64,000 nt of DNA from JBLXBZ01 sp048265185 (GTDB lineage: Bacteria; Pseudomonadota; Alphaproteobacteria; Rhizobiales; Stappiaceae), in NCBI GenBank assembly GCA_048265185.1, contig JBLXBZ010000001.1, positions 709,486-773,485 on the forward strand, given 5' to 3'. Below are positions 52,468 through 61,390 of this stretch, piece by piece. How positions within the stretch are numbered: position 1 is the first letter of the stretch; each line of letters starts with the position of its first letter. The notes beneath the pieces are model-generated. The model did no database searches and was not told the origin of the DNA. It saw only the letters and a program-made list of their open reading frames with translations. Position numbers and translations under genes: made by a program.

Positions 52468-54408
52468 ATAGACGCTGAGAAATCTTTCCCAAACCCGCCC
52501 TCTTCATCCGCTTCGCCGAAAATAGAAGCCGGGAGTTTAGCGCTTACTTTGGGCTGCATCGGCGTCGTTTTTGGAGATATCGGCACCAGTCCGCTTTATG
52601 CGTTTCGCGCGGCGCTCACACCGGTAATCAGCTCAGGAGTTGCGGTGGAGGCCGCGGTTCTGGGAATTTTATCTCTCATCATCTGGGCGCTCATTCTCGT
52701 CGTCACCGTTAAATATATTTTCCTCATTCTCAGAGCGGACAATCAAGGCGAAGGCGGTCCGCTGTCGCTCATGGTGCTTGCCCGGCGCGCAAGTCGCGGC
52801 CATTTATCGGCGTTGGTTTTTGGTCTGGGCATTATCGGAACGGCGCTTTTATTTGGCGACGCGATCATTACGCCAGCTATTTCCGTATTATCGGCGATGG
52901 AGGGAATCGAGCATTATAACCCGGATCTCGCCGCCCTGACTTTGCCCGCCAGCTTCGTCATCATTTCCGCCTTATTCTTTTTTCAACGGTATGGAACCAA
53001 ACGTGTTTCGGCTTTCTTCGGCCCCATTATGCTCGCGTGGTTTCTACTTCTGGCCTTCGGCGGGATAACGCATGTCATCGCTCATCCAGCGGTTTTCATG
53101 GCCATAGATCCCCGCCATGGCGTCGAGTTTCTGACCCACAATGGCGTCATAGGCCTGATTTCCATCGGGGCTGTTTTTCTAGCGGTGACCGGCGCTGAAG
53201 CTCTTTATGCGGATCTGGGCCATTTTGGCCGACGTCCAATACAACGCGCCTGGATCGTCCTTATTCTACCCGCCCTCACCCTGAATTATCTGGGCCAGGG
53301 AGCTTTGGTTTTGACGGACCATAAGTCGATCTCAAATCCATTCTTTGGCCTGTATTCAGATTTTCTATTGTTACCCTGCCTTATCCTCGCCACGCTTGCC
53401 ACGATTATCGCTAGCCAGGCAGTCATCACCGGCGCCTATTCTTTAAGCCGACAAGCTGTGCAATTAGGTCTTTTGCCACGTTTGGAAGTCCGCCATACGT
53501 CCGAAGATCACATGGGGCAAATCTACGTGCCCCGCATCAATCGTCTGCTTTTTTTCGGCGTCATTATCATGTTGGTGACATTTCAAAGCTCTCAAGCTTT
53601 GGCCTCCGCCTATGGCGTCGCCGTCACGGGAACCATGGTCGTCACGACGCTCATGGCCGTAATCGTCGCAAGGCTAATGTGGAGATGGTCTTACTGGTTG
53701 ATGGCGATCACCCTATTTCCCTTGTTTTTGATTGATTTAAGCTTCTTTGCGGCCAATCTGACGAAACTCTTCAGCGGCGGACTTATGCCGATCCTCCTCG
53801 CCAGCTTCATAGCTATAGGGATGCACGCCTGGAAGACCGGGATTTCGAGAATGCGCTCATTCAAGGAATGGACGGGAGAGCCTTTGGATCCGTTCATTTC
53901 GCAAATCAGGGATAGCGGACAATTGCGCGTAGATGGAAGCGCGGTTTTCCTCACCAGCCAAGCGAATATGGCCCCTCCCGCGTTGCTACAGAATTTGCGC
54001 CATAATAAAGTCCTGCAAAACCGCATCATCCTGCTGACGATAAACTACAGCGACAGTCCTAAAATTCCGCCGCCTGAGCGCGTGGCCCATGAGGTTTTGA
54101 GCGAAGGCTTCGAGCAAATTATCCTTACATTCGGCTATATGGACGAACCAAACATACCCAAAAGTCTTATCGCCGCACGCGGAAACGGCGTCGACATAGA
54201 CATTTCAAACACCTCGTTCTTCATGTCCAACAGGCAATTGGTCTTCTCTCCCCGAAGCTCCCCAACGCCTTACGTTGGTCCAAAATGGTCGCGGCGCTGG
54301 AAGACAAAACTATTCATTTGGCTCAGCAAAAACGCCTCGGACGCGCCCAATACCTATCGAATCCCCCCCACGCTCGTGGTCGAGCTCGGCATTCAGATCA
54401 AGATTTGA
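52468..54408 (+). CDS. kup: Low-affinity potassium transporter Kup, probable ATA start
   Basis: A 646-residue K+ uptake protein. 'LALTLGCIGVVFGDIGTSPLYAF' elements match the first helix of E. coli Kup, then 'ADNQGEGGPLSLM', 'DAIITPAISVLSAMEG' and 'YGVAVTGTMVVTTLM'. No ATG, GTG or TTG lies in frame between the stop at 52438 and a TTG at 52549, and that TTG would cut into helix 1. ATA at 52468 has GGAG seven bases upstream and gives a normal hydrophilic N-terminus ('DAEKSFPNPP'). It is therefore the better start, though a sequence error is possible. The C-terminal domain has about 150 cytoplasmic residues. Confidence 0.88.
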   Translation: MDAEKSFPNPPSSSASPKIEAGSLALTLGCIGVVFGDIGTSPLYAFRAALTPVISSGVAVEAAVLGILSLIIWALILVVTVKYIFLILRADNQGEGGPLSLMVLARRASRGHLSALVFGLGIIGTALLFGDAIITPAISVLSAMEGIEHYNPDLAALTLPASFVIISALFFFQRYGTKRVSAFFGPIMLAWFLLLAFGGITHVIAHPAVFMAIDPRHGVEFLTHNGVIGLISIGAVFLAVTGAEALYADLGHFGRRPIQRAWIVLILPALTLNYLGQGALVLTDHKSISNPFFGLYSDFLLLPCLILATLATIIASQAVITGAYSLSRQAVQLGLLPRLEVRHTSEDHMGQIYVPRINRLLFFGVIIMLVTFQSSQALASAYGVAVTGTMVVTTLMAVIVARLMWRWSYWLMAITLFPLFLIDLSFFAANLTKLFSGGLMPILLASFIAIGMHAWKTGISRMRSFKEWTGEPLDPFISQIRDSGQLRVDGSAVFLTSQANMAPPALLQNLRHNKVLQNRIILLTINYSDSPKIPPPERVAHEVLSEGFEQIILTFGYMDEPNIPKSLIAARGNGVDIDISNTSFFMSNRQLVFSPRSSPTPYVGPKWSRRWKTKLFIWLSKNASDAPNTYRIPPTLVVELGIQIKI

Positions 54409-54578
54409 TCCCGCCCCAAGTTAAAGCGTCGCTTTCAAGCTGCTCAAGCCAGTAATCGCGCCCCTTGGTCGGCGGAGCGTGAAATTGTGCTCTAATAGAG
54501 CAATTCCACGACGAAAGCCGATTTCCCAAGAGGGCGGCGTACTTAGCACATAACCAATAATAGAAGACTTTCGCGATA
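54409..54578. other. Intergenic spacer, kup / prfC
   Basis: A 170-base spacer between the convergent kup and prfC genes. I see neither a gene nor a clear terminator in it. Confidence 0.3.
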
Positions 54579-56204
54579 TTAACTTGCTGCGGTATGAACG
54601 ATTTCCCGCGTTTCCCTGAAGCGAATATCCGGGTTCTTTTCGCCGATATAAGACACTTCCCAAGCGCTCTTGAACAAGAAAACCGGCTTTTCATCGCGGT
54701 CATGCGCCACGTTCATGCGATTGACCTCCATGAACTTGCTCAAAATCCCTTCGTCGTCGCACTCAATCCAGCGCGCCGTGTTATATTGAACCATATCGAA
54801 ACCGATCTCAGTGGAATATTCCTGCTTTAAGCGCTCCACCACCACATCAAGCTGAAGCACGCCCACCACGCCGACGATCCAGTTCGAGCCGATTGAAGGT
54901 TTGAAGATCTGAACCAGGCCTTCTTCCGCAAGATCTTCAAGGCCGCGGCGCATTTGTTTAACCCGCATAGTGTCCGACAGCCGCACGCGGCGCAGCACCT
55001 CAGGCGCAAAAGCCGGCAGTCCCGTGACATGGATTTCCTCGCCCTCGCTCAATGTGTCGCCCACGCGAAGCTGCCCATGGTTCGGAACCCCGATGACGTC
55101 GCCCGGATAAGCGATTTCCGCAATTTCCCGCTCCTCGGCGAAGAAGAAAATCGGAGCGGACACGGCGATAGATTTCCCCGCGCGTACATGTTTTAACCGC
55201 ATGCCGCGTTTGAACGTGCCAGAGCACAAACGCACGAATGCGATCCGGTCCCGATGCTTGGGGTCCATATTCGCCTGCACTTTGAACACGAACCCTGTAA
55301 CCGCAGGCTCCTGTGGGCGGATGACGCGCTCCGTAGAGGGCTGTCCGTGAGGAGCCGGAGCTTCACGCGCAATAAAATCGAGAAGTTCGTCAATGCCGTA
55401 ATCTTTCAGCGCCGAGCCGAAAAATACCGGCGTCAAATGCCCCTCCTGGAATGAATCTTTGTCGAATTCGGGATAGGCTTCTGCGCCCAGCTCAACGTTT
55501 TCGTTCAACTCCTCCATGATCCGATCAAAAACCGTGTCCGTGAGGATTGGGTCTTCTAATCCGCTAACCTGTTCGAGCTTGTTATAGGACCCGCCGATGC
55601 CGTTCTCCGACGTCATGAAAATTTTCTGGCGCCAGTCATAAACGCCGAAGAAATCGGACCCCATGCCCACGGGCCAGGTCATTGGCGTCACGTCCAGCGC
55701 CAGCGCTTCCTGAATTTCGTCCAGCGCCTCAAGAGGGTGACGCCCTTCGCGGTCAATTTTATTGATGAAGGTGATGATGGGAATATCGCGCATGCGGCAA
55801 ACTTCAAACAGCTTGCGGGTTTGCGTCTCGATCCCCTTAGCCGCGTCAATCACCATGATGGCGGCGTCAACGGCGGTTAGAGTGCGGTAAGTGTCTTCGG
55901 AGAAGTCTTCGTGGCCGGGCGTGTCCAGCAGATTATAGATAATGCCGTTACGCTCAAAAGTCATCACCGATGAGGAAACGGAAATGCCGCGTTCTTGCTC
56001 GATCTTCATCCAGTCCGAACGCGCTCTGCGCCGCTCGCCGCGGGCGCGCACCTGCCCAGCGGCGCGAATTGCCCCGCCCCCAAGGAGCAGTTTTTCGGTC
56101 AATGTCGTTTTACCGGCGTCCGGATGAGAAATAATCGCGAAGGTCCGCCGGTTGGCGAAGGGGTGTCCCGACTTAGCCCCATTTGTCTCTTTCGTGACAC
56201 TCAT
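54579..56204 (-). CDS. prfC: Peptide chain release factor 3 (PrfC)
   Basis: A 541-residue GTPase that recycles RF1/RF2 from the ribosome. G1 'ISHPDAGKTTLTEKLL', 'ERGISVSSSVM' (switch I), G3 'LLDTPGHEDFSEDTYRTL', G4 'FINKIDREGR'. Domains II and III follow. ATG at 56204 has a near-perfect AGGAGG four bases upstream. Within the short loop after G1, 'RAAGQVRARGERRRARSD' matches other alphaproteobacterial RF3s in outline. Confidence 0.95.
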   Translation of the reverse strand: MSVTKETNGAKSGHPFANRRTFAIISHPDAGKTTLTEKLLLGGGAIRAAGQVRARGERRRARSDWMKIEQERGISVSSSVMTFERNGIIYNLLDTPGHEDFSEDTYRTLTAVDAAIMVIDAAKGIETQTRKLFEVCRMRDIPIITFINKIDREGRHPLEALDEIQEALALDVTPMTWPVGMGSDFFGVYDWRQKIFMTSENGIGGSYNKLEQVSGLEDPILTDTVFDRIMEELNENVELGAEAYPEFDKDSFQEGHLTPVFFGSALKDYGIDELLDFIAREAPAPHGQPSTERVIRPQEPAVTGFVFKVQANMDPKHRDRIAFVRLCSGTFKRGMRLKHVRAGKSIAVSAPIFFFAEEREIAEIAYPGDVIGVPNHGQLRVGDTLSEGEEIHVTGLPAFAPEVLRRVRLSDTMRVKQMRRGLEDLAEEGLVQIFKPSIGSNWIVGVVGVLQLDVVVERLKQEYSTEIGFDMVQYNTARWIECDDEGILSKFMEVNRMNVAHDRDEKPVFLFKSAWEVSYIGEKNPDIRFRETREIVHTAAS

Positions 56205-56372
56205 AAAACCTCCTTGCCAAAATCATGGCGCATATTCACATCAGATAACAGATGCTAATATATCCGACGCGCCCCAGCGTTTGGCCCATTTTCAATTGAT
56301 TGCGCTCCAGCATGATTTATTTGAGCTTGGGCGTAAAAGCCAGACTTCTAGCAGATTTGCACAAGGAAACCG

Positions 56373-56951
56373 ATGTCCCTCCCCATATTTTCAAACGTTA
56401 CCGGCAAACAAATTCTCATCGGCCTTGGCTTAATCGCCCTCACCGCAATCATTCTTCTGGCTATGGGCCGCGTTCCTATTTGCACCTGCGGTGAAATCAA
56501 GCTCTGGACGAGCGACGTCACCTCCTCCGACAACTCCCAGCATATCGCCGATTGGTACACATTATCGCATATCATCCATGGAATGATATTCTACGGGGTA
56601 TTGTGGCTCGGCGCGCGAAAACTTCACGTTGGCGATCGCGCCCTGATCGCTATTGTCATAGAGGCTTCTTGGGAAATCCTGGAGAACAGCCCCCTAATTA
56701 TTGACCGTTACCGCGAGGGAACCATCGCCCTTGGCTACACAGGCGACAGCGTCCTGAACTCCGTCTTCGATATTATCTGGATGCTTTTGGGCTTCTATTT
56801 CGCCGCGCGTTTGCCGGTTTGGGTCACGATTGCTCTGGCGGTGTTTTTCGAATTAGTAGCGCTCTGGGTCATTCGCGACAATCTAACCCTGAACGTCATC
56901 ATGCTGCTTTCGCCTGTCGAGGCGATCAAAACATGGCAACAAGGCGGATGA
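56373..56951 (+). CDS. UPF0314/DUF2585 membrane protein
   Basis: A 192-residue protein with four to five helices, matching the UPF0314/DUF2585 family that is largely confined to Hyphomicrobiales and relatives. Marks are 'ICTCGEIKLW', 'SHIIHGMIFYG', 'EASWEILENSPLIIDRYRE' and 'LGYTGDSVLNS'. Function unknown. AAGGAA precedes ATG 56373. It helps place the organism. Confidence 0.9.
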   Translation: MSLPIFSNVTGKQILIGLGLIALTAIILLAMGRVPICTCGEIKLWTSDVTSSDNSQHIADWYTLSHIIHGMIFYGVLWLGARKLHVGDRALIAIVIEASWEILENSPLIIDRYREGTIALGYTGDSVLNSVFDIIWMLLGFYFAARLPVWVTIALAVFFELVALWVIRDNLTLNVIMLLSPVEAIKTWQQGG

Positions 56952-56985
56952 CGCGCAAGAGATCAACAGTCCCCCCCCTAACGAT

Positions 56986-57010
56986 AAACGGCCCCGAAAA
57001 GGGGCCGTTT
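56986..57010. terminator. Bidirectional terminator between DUF2585 and RTX genes
   Basis: A perfect 10-bp GC-rich stem (AAACGGCCCC 56986-56995 and GGGGCCGTTT 57001-57010) closes a 5-base loop between two convergent genes. It ends in short T-runs on both strands. Confidence 0.8.
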
Positions 57011-57038
57011 CAAGATACGCAATCGCCTCAAAACAAAC

Positions 57039-58061
57039 TCAGACCAGCCAAATGCCGTCTTCAATGGTCGGATTGACGTAATTCTGATTTTCCGCGCTCT
57101 CAGAAAACCCAAGCAAAACATCCGCCCGGCTCTTTTGACCGCTTTGCAAAAGATATTCCCATCCCTCAAGTCCAGCCTGATCAGGATCTCGTTCCAAAAC
57201 GTTATTGTACAGCGCGTAAAGAAACTCCCGATCCGTGGTGTTTCTTCCATAAATGTTTTGAAACTCTTGCGATCCCAAGAAAGCGTTGGACATGGTCGTC
57301 AAAGCCATGCCTTCATCCACCAACTCGACATTATGCGACAGGCCCGGCGTGTCCGGAACCCGGTCGAACGCAGCGCGATAAAGGCGGAAAACTTCCCCCG
57401 CATTGCCATCGATGTCAAAAGCCAGCGTGCCATTGGTGAACTCGACGCGCTCAATGCTATAGAGCGTATCGGTTTCATTCAGATTGGGCAGGTAAACCTT
57501 CAGCTCATTGCCTTCCCGATAAACGGAAGCTTGGCTGCGGTTGACGCCGTAATAGGAAATATCGCGCCCGGCTCCGCCGTCAATATAATCATTGCCCGCG
57601 CCGCCTTTGCCAAAATCATCGCCTGAGCCCAAATACATGCGGTCATTGCCGCTCCCACCAAGAACAGTGTCTACGCCGCCATGGGATTCAATGTAATCAT
57701 GGCCGGCGAAGCCATCGATAATATCGCGGCCGTTAGACCCGGAAATTGAATCATTTCCGTCCAGAACATAACTCAGGAATCCATCCGTGTAGCTGTCGCG
57801 TAGATTATTAGCGACAGGATAAGCGTTAATACTCATATTTGAAATATCAAATACGCCGGAATTATATATCGAGTAGTAAATATTATCAATATAACCATCA
57901 TCAACACTATCACGATAGTAATAAAAATCACCTCTTAATTGAATGAATTCTCCATAATTATAAGATATTTCATACCTACTATCTGAAGCATAATATACAT
58001 CGCCATAAGGTAACGTAAAATTAGACATATCAAACGGCTTATATATCGTCATCTTCGCCAT
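57039..58061 (-). CDS. RTX calcium-binding protein with DUF4214 and Tyr-rich N-terminus
   Basis: A 340-residue protein. Residues about 19-66 are exceptionally rich in Tyr (about 13 in 48) and Asp and match no domain I know. Residues 102-173 hold eight contiguous nonapeptide repeats of the Ca2+-binding RTX type (GND, GRD, GHD, GVD, GND, GDD, GND, GRD). A C-terminal DUF4214 domain follows ('RLYRAAFDRVPD', 'FLYALYNNVLERDPDQAGLEGW'). RTX proteins are usually secreted by type I systems through a C-terminal signal; no such system is nearby. The 5' third of the gene is markedly more AT-rich than the rest. ATG 58061 or 58067 could be the start. Confidence 0.85.
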   Translation of the reverse strand: MAKMTIYKPFDMSNFTLPYGDVYYASDSRYEISYNYGEFIQLRGDFYYYRDSVDDGYIDNIYYSIYNSGVFDISNMSINAYPVANNLRDSYTDGFLSYVLDGNDSISGSNGRDIIDGFAGHDYIESHGGVDTVLGGSGNDRMYLGSGDDFGKGGAGNDYIDGGAGRDISYYGVNRSQASVYREGNELKVYLPNLNETDTLYSIERVEFTNGTLAFDIDGNAGEVFRLYRAAFDRVPDTPGLSHNVELVDEGMALTTMSNAFLGSQEFQNIYGRNTTDREFLYALYNNVLERDPDQAGLEGWEYLLQSGQKSRADVLLGFSESAENQNYVNPTIEDGIWLV

Positions 58062-58076
58062 AGTCATAACTCCCAT

Positions 58077-58395
58077 ATAGTTTCAAATAGGTCAGTGAAT
58101 ATTTATTTACGAAAAGCGATACCGACCGTTTCACCGCACCATCGCAGATCCAATGTGAATAGTCGCTGAATAGTCATTACATATTCACCTCTTCCGCTTC
58201 ATCCTATCGCTTCTCGTCCGGCCTCTCCAACACGGTGGCGCTTACGCTCCATTGAGGCTAAAATTGCAAAATTGGCCTGCTCATTTGGCGTCCCCGAAAG
58301 AGTTGTCAAAAAGAAATCCATTGAGCTGGCGAGAATCACGCCCTCTGAGTTTCATCTGGGTGAGCTCAAATATCGCATGGCGATTTGAGGAAAAA
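58077..58395. other. Intergenic region, RTX / mvaB
   Basis: A ~319-base divergent spacer. It contains GTGAATA (58155-58161) and TATTCAC (58182-58188) as a 7-base inverted repeat, with further GTGAATA and CTGAATA copies near 58094 and 58167, which could bind a regulator. The right half has a 60-codon open frame without a good start that ends just before mvaB; I cannot assign it. GAGG precedes the mvaB ATG. Confidence 0.4.
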
Positions 58396-59256
58396 ATGAC
58401 TGAACGCGTTACAGTTTTCGAAATGGCTCCACGAGACGGCCTTCAAAATGAGCCGGTGCGTATCTCAACGAAAAACAAGTCCCGGCTCGTCGACCTTCTG
58501 TCCGAATGCGGTTTTACGAAAATCGAGGTCACCAGCTTCGTCAGCCCTAAATGGGTTCCGCAAATGGCTGACGCGCCCGAGCTTCTGGCCTCCATTACCC
58601 GCAAACCGAAAGTTTCCTACGCCGCCCTTACCCCAAACCTCAAAGGCTATGAAGCGGCCCGCGCGGCAAAGGCCGATGAAGTCGCTATTTTCGCTTCCGC
58701 TTCGGAAGGTTTTTCGCAAAACAATATAAATTGCTCGATCTCCGAAAGTCTGGACCGTTTCACGCCGGTGACGACTCTCGCTAAAAACGACCATATTCCC
58801 GTTCGCGGTTATGTGTCCTGCGTCACAGATTGCCCTTTTGACGGGCCGACAGACCCTTACGCCGTGCTGCGCGTGGCTTCAGCCTTACTCGAGATGGGGT
58901 GTTATGAGGTCTCTCTCGGCGACACCATCGGCGCGGCCACGCCGCAAACCACGGGCCGCATGCTGGACGCGCTGTTAAGGGAAATTCCCGCCTCCCGCCT
59001 CGCCGGACACTTCCATGACACCAAGGGACGCGCTCTTGAAAACATTGAAGTAAGTCTTGAAAAGGGCCTTAGAACCTTTGACGCAGCCGTAGGAGGGCTT
59101 GGTGGATGCCCCTACGCCCCCGGCGCGAAAGGCAATGTCTCCACCAACTCCGTAGCGCGTTTTTTAGCTGAAAAAGGCTTTGAAACCGGACTTAACCTTG
59201 CAAAACTTGATGAAGCGGCGGCCTTCGCCCTCACTTTAAGGGAAAGCGTTTCATGA
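58396..59256 (+). CDS. mvaB: Hydroxymethylglutaryl-CoA lyase
   Basis: A 286-residue TIM-barrel enzyme splitting HMG-CoA into acetyl-CoA and acetoacetate, the last step of leucine catabolism. 'EMAPRDGLQNEP' near the start, 'EVTSFVSPKWVPQMAD', and the active-site signature 'GLGGCPYAPGAKGNVST' with the catalytic Cys are all present. ATG at 58396 has GAGG five bases upstream; an upstream TTG-like start would add 48 unrelated residues. It overlaps the next gene by four bases (ATGA). Confidence 0.94.
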   Translation: MTERVTVFEMAPRDGLQNEPVRISTKNKSRLVDLLSECGFTKIEVTSFVSPKWVPQMADAPELLASITRKPKVSYAALTPNLKGYEAARAAKADEVAIFASASEGFSQNNINCSISESLDRFTPVTTLAKNDHIPVRGYVSCVTDCPFDGPTDPYAVLRVASALLEMGCYEVSLGDTIGAATPQTTGRMLDALLREIPASRLAGHFHDTKGRALENIEVSLEKGLRTFDAAVGGLGGCPYAPGAKGNVSTNSVARFLAEKGFETGLNLAKLDEAAAFALTLRESVS

Positions 59257-60041
59257 GTTACCAAACATTAAAAGTCACGCAGGACGCGCGCGGCGTAGCA
59301 ACCCTGACCCTCGCCCGCGAAGAAAAACACAACGCCCTGTCCGGAAGAATGATCGACGAATTAACCATAGCGGCGAAGAAACTGGGCGAAGACGCTTCCG
59401 TTCGCGTGGTGGTGATTACCGGAGACGGTCAAAGTTTTTGCGCCGGCGGAGATCTTGAATGGATGCGCGAGCAGTTTTCCGCCACGCGCGAAATCCGCAT
59501 GACGGAAGCGCGCAAACTCGCCATGATGCTGAACACCCTGAACGAGACGCCCAAACCCCTGATCGCCAAGGTGCAAGGCCAGGCCTTTGGTGGCGGCGTT
59601 GGCTTGATGTGCGTTTGCGATGTGGTCGTCGCCGCGGAAGGCTTGAAATTCGGCCTCACCGAAACCCGTCTGGGGTTAATTCCGGCGACCATCAGTCCTT
59701 ATGTCATTGCGCGCATGGGCGAAGGGCGCGCCCGGCGGGTGTTCATGTCGGCGCGAATATTCGATACAAATGAAGCGGTGGATCTGGGCATAGTCTCGCG
59801 CATGACGCCGCGAGAGTCTCTGGAAGGCGAAGTGGAGAAAGAGATAAAGCCCTATTTGTCCGCCGCGCCCGGCGCAGTCGCCGCATCCAAGGCCCTCGCC
59901 CGCTCGCTCGGCCCCAAAATTGACGCCGAAGTGATTGACGACACGATCACTCGCCTCGCCGACACATGGGAACAGGCGGAGGCGCAAGAAGGCGTCAGCG
60001 CATTTTTTGAAAAGCGCAAACCTAACTGGCTAACGCGTTGA
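59253..60041 (+). CDS. Enoyl-CoA hydratase-family enzyme (probable methylglutaconyl-CoA hydratase)
   Basis: A 262-residue crotonase. The oxyanion-hole segments are 'HNALSGRMIDEL' and 'GQSFCAGGDLEWMRE', then 'AFGGGVGLMCVCDVV'. Because it is coupled to mvaB by a four-base overlap and LiuC/methylglutaconyl-CoA hydratase precedes HMG-CoA lyase in leucine breakdown, that role is likely. The carboxylase and dehydrogenase of the pathway are not in the window. Confidence 0.88.
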   Translation: MSYQTLKVTQDARGVATLTLAREEKHNALSGRMIDELTIAAKKLGEDASVRVVVITGDGQSFCAGGDLEWMREQFSATREIRMTEARKLAMMLNTLNETPKPLIAKVQGQAFGGGVGLMCVCDVVVAAEGLKFGLTETRLGLIPATISPYVIARMGEGRARRVFMSARIFDTNEAVDLGIVSRMTPRESLEGEVEKEIKPYLSAAPGAVAASKALARSLGPKIDAEVIDDTITRLADTWEQAEAQEGVSAFFEKRKPNWLTR

Positions 60042-60055
60042 GACCTTCATCACTT

Positions 60056-60086
60056 GCAGTTGAAGGGGCGCTACCCCATCAACTGC
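60056..60086. terminator. Hairpin overlapping the 3' end of dctM
   Basis: A stem of 8 bp (GCAGTTGA 60056-60063 with TCAACTGC 60079-60086), an A-A mismatch, then 4 bp (GGGG/CCCC) and a 5-base loop. It spans the dctM stop on the minus strand and lies just past the crotonase stop on the plus strand. No U-tract, so it is more likely a stabilising hairpin than a classical terminator. Confidence 0.55.
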
Positions 60087-61390
60087 ACAAGCCAAAGAGA
60101 CGCCGCCGGAACGCTTACCAGCAACGCAAGGCGGAAAATATCCGCGATCCAGAAAGGGATCACCCCCACAAAGATCTGCCGCAATGACACGTCCCGCAAA
60201 ACCGACCGAAGCACGAAAACATTCATCCCCACGGGCGGCGTGATCAAACTGATTTCCGTCACCACCACAACGATAATCGCAAACCAGATGAGCGCATATT
60301 CAGGATCTTGCAGCAGCTCCACGCCAAAATCCAGCTCATACATCAACGGGTAGAACACCGGCACCGTCAGTAGGATCATCGACAGGCTTTCCAGTACGCA
60401 GCCAAGGATCAAATAGACGCCGACAATCGCCAAAATCACGACAAACGCGCTAACGTCCAGATCCGCCACCCAGCTCGCCAGAGCATCCGGCAAACCGGCG
60501 TAATTGACAAAATTGGTGAAAATTTCCGCGCCGATAATCACAGCGAAAATCATGGCGGAGGCGCGAATGCTTTCCCGTATCGCATTGCCAAGCGTGACGA
60601 GAGACAGCGTGCGAAGCACCGCCGCAATCGCCAATGACGCCCCCGCGCCAATGCCTGCCGCTTCCGTGGGCGTGAAGAACCCACCATAAATTCCCACCAT
60701 AATGAACGCGAATAGCCCTATGACGCTCCACACGCCAATCCATTCGCGCCGGGTCATGGGCTCGCTCTCGCTCACAGACGGCGCGAGATCTGGGTTAATC
60801 CGAACCGCCACCAGAACGGCGCCAAGGTAAAAGGCGATGCCGATGACGCCGGGAATGACGCCGGCGATGAAAAGCTTGGCGATGTCGGTTTCGGTCAATA
60901 TGCCATAGATAATCAGGATCACGCTGGGGGGAATGAGAATCCCGAGCGTTCCCCCCGCCGCGATTGAACCGGCCGCCAGACTATCGGCATATCCAAAGCG
61001 GCGCATGGAGGGCATGGCCACTTTCGACATGGTGGCGGCGGTGGCCAGCGACGATCCGCAAACCGCGGAAAATCCCCCGCAAGACAAGACCGAGGCCATG
61101 GCCAATCCGCCGCGCATTCGCCCAAAAACCCGGTCCGCCGCGGCGAAAAGTCCATGCGCCACGCCAGATATGGCCAGAACATTTCCCATAAAAATGAACA
61201 ATGGCACCACCGAAAGCGAATAGGAAAAGGCGGTGTCGAGCACCGTTTGCCCCGTCATCGAGATTGCGGGATGGACGCCGCGCATCAGCGCGAAGCCAAC
61301 GCCTCCCACCCCCGCCATGGCGAAAGCAATGGGAACGCGCAGAAATATCAGCGCCAAAAGCACGGCAAAACCAACAAGGGACTCGGTCAT
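60071..61390 (-). CDS. TRAP transporter large permease (DctM)
   Basis: A 439-residue membrane protein with about 12 to 13 helices of the DctM family. 'LRVPIAFAMAGVGGVGFAL', 'GGFSAVCGSSLATAATMSKVAMPSM' and 'PVGMNVFVLRSVLRDVSL' are typical. It works with a periplasmic DctP and a small DctQ using a sodium or proton gradient. Start ATGA overlaps the dctQ stop. The substrate is unknown. Confidence 0.94.
   Translation of the reverse strand: MTESLVGFAVLLALIFLRVPIAFAMAGVGGVGFALMRGVHPAISMTGQTVLDTAFSYSLSVVPLFIFMGNVLAISGVAHGLFAAADRVFGRMRGGLAMASVLSCGGFSAVCGSSLATAATMSKVAMPSMRRFGYADSLAAGSIAAGGTLGILIPPSVILIIYGILTETDIAKLFIAGVIPGVIGIAFYLGAVLVAVRINPDLAPSVSESEPMTRREWIGVWSVIGLFAFIMVGIYGGFFTPTEAAGIGAGASLAIAAVLRTLSLVTLGNAIRESIRASAMIFAVIIGAEIFTNFVNYAGLPDALASWVADLDVSAFVVILAIVGVYLILGCVLESLSMILLTVPVFYPLMYELDFGVELLQDPEYALIWFAIIVVVVTEISLITPPVGMNVFVLRSVLRDVSLRQIFVGVIPFWIADIFRLALLVSVPAASLWLVQLMG

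Noticed and set aside
58200..58395. Open frame of about 60 codons ahead of mvaB ('KIAKLACSFGVPERVVKKK')
   Set aside because: No ATG/GTG start with a ribosome site, no domain I know, and it ends just before the mvaB ribosome-binding site; could be a remnant but cannot be supported.
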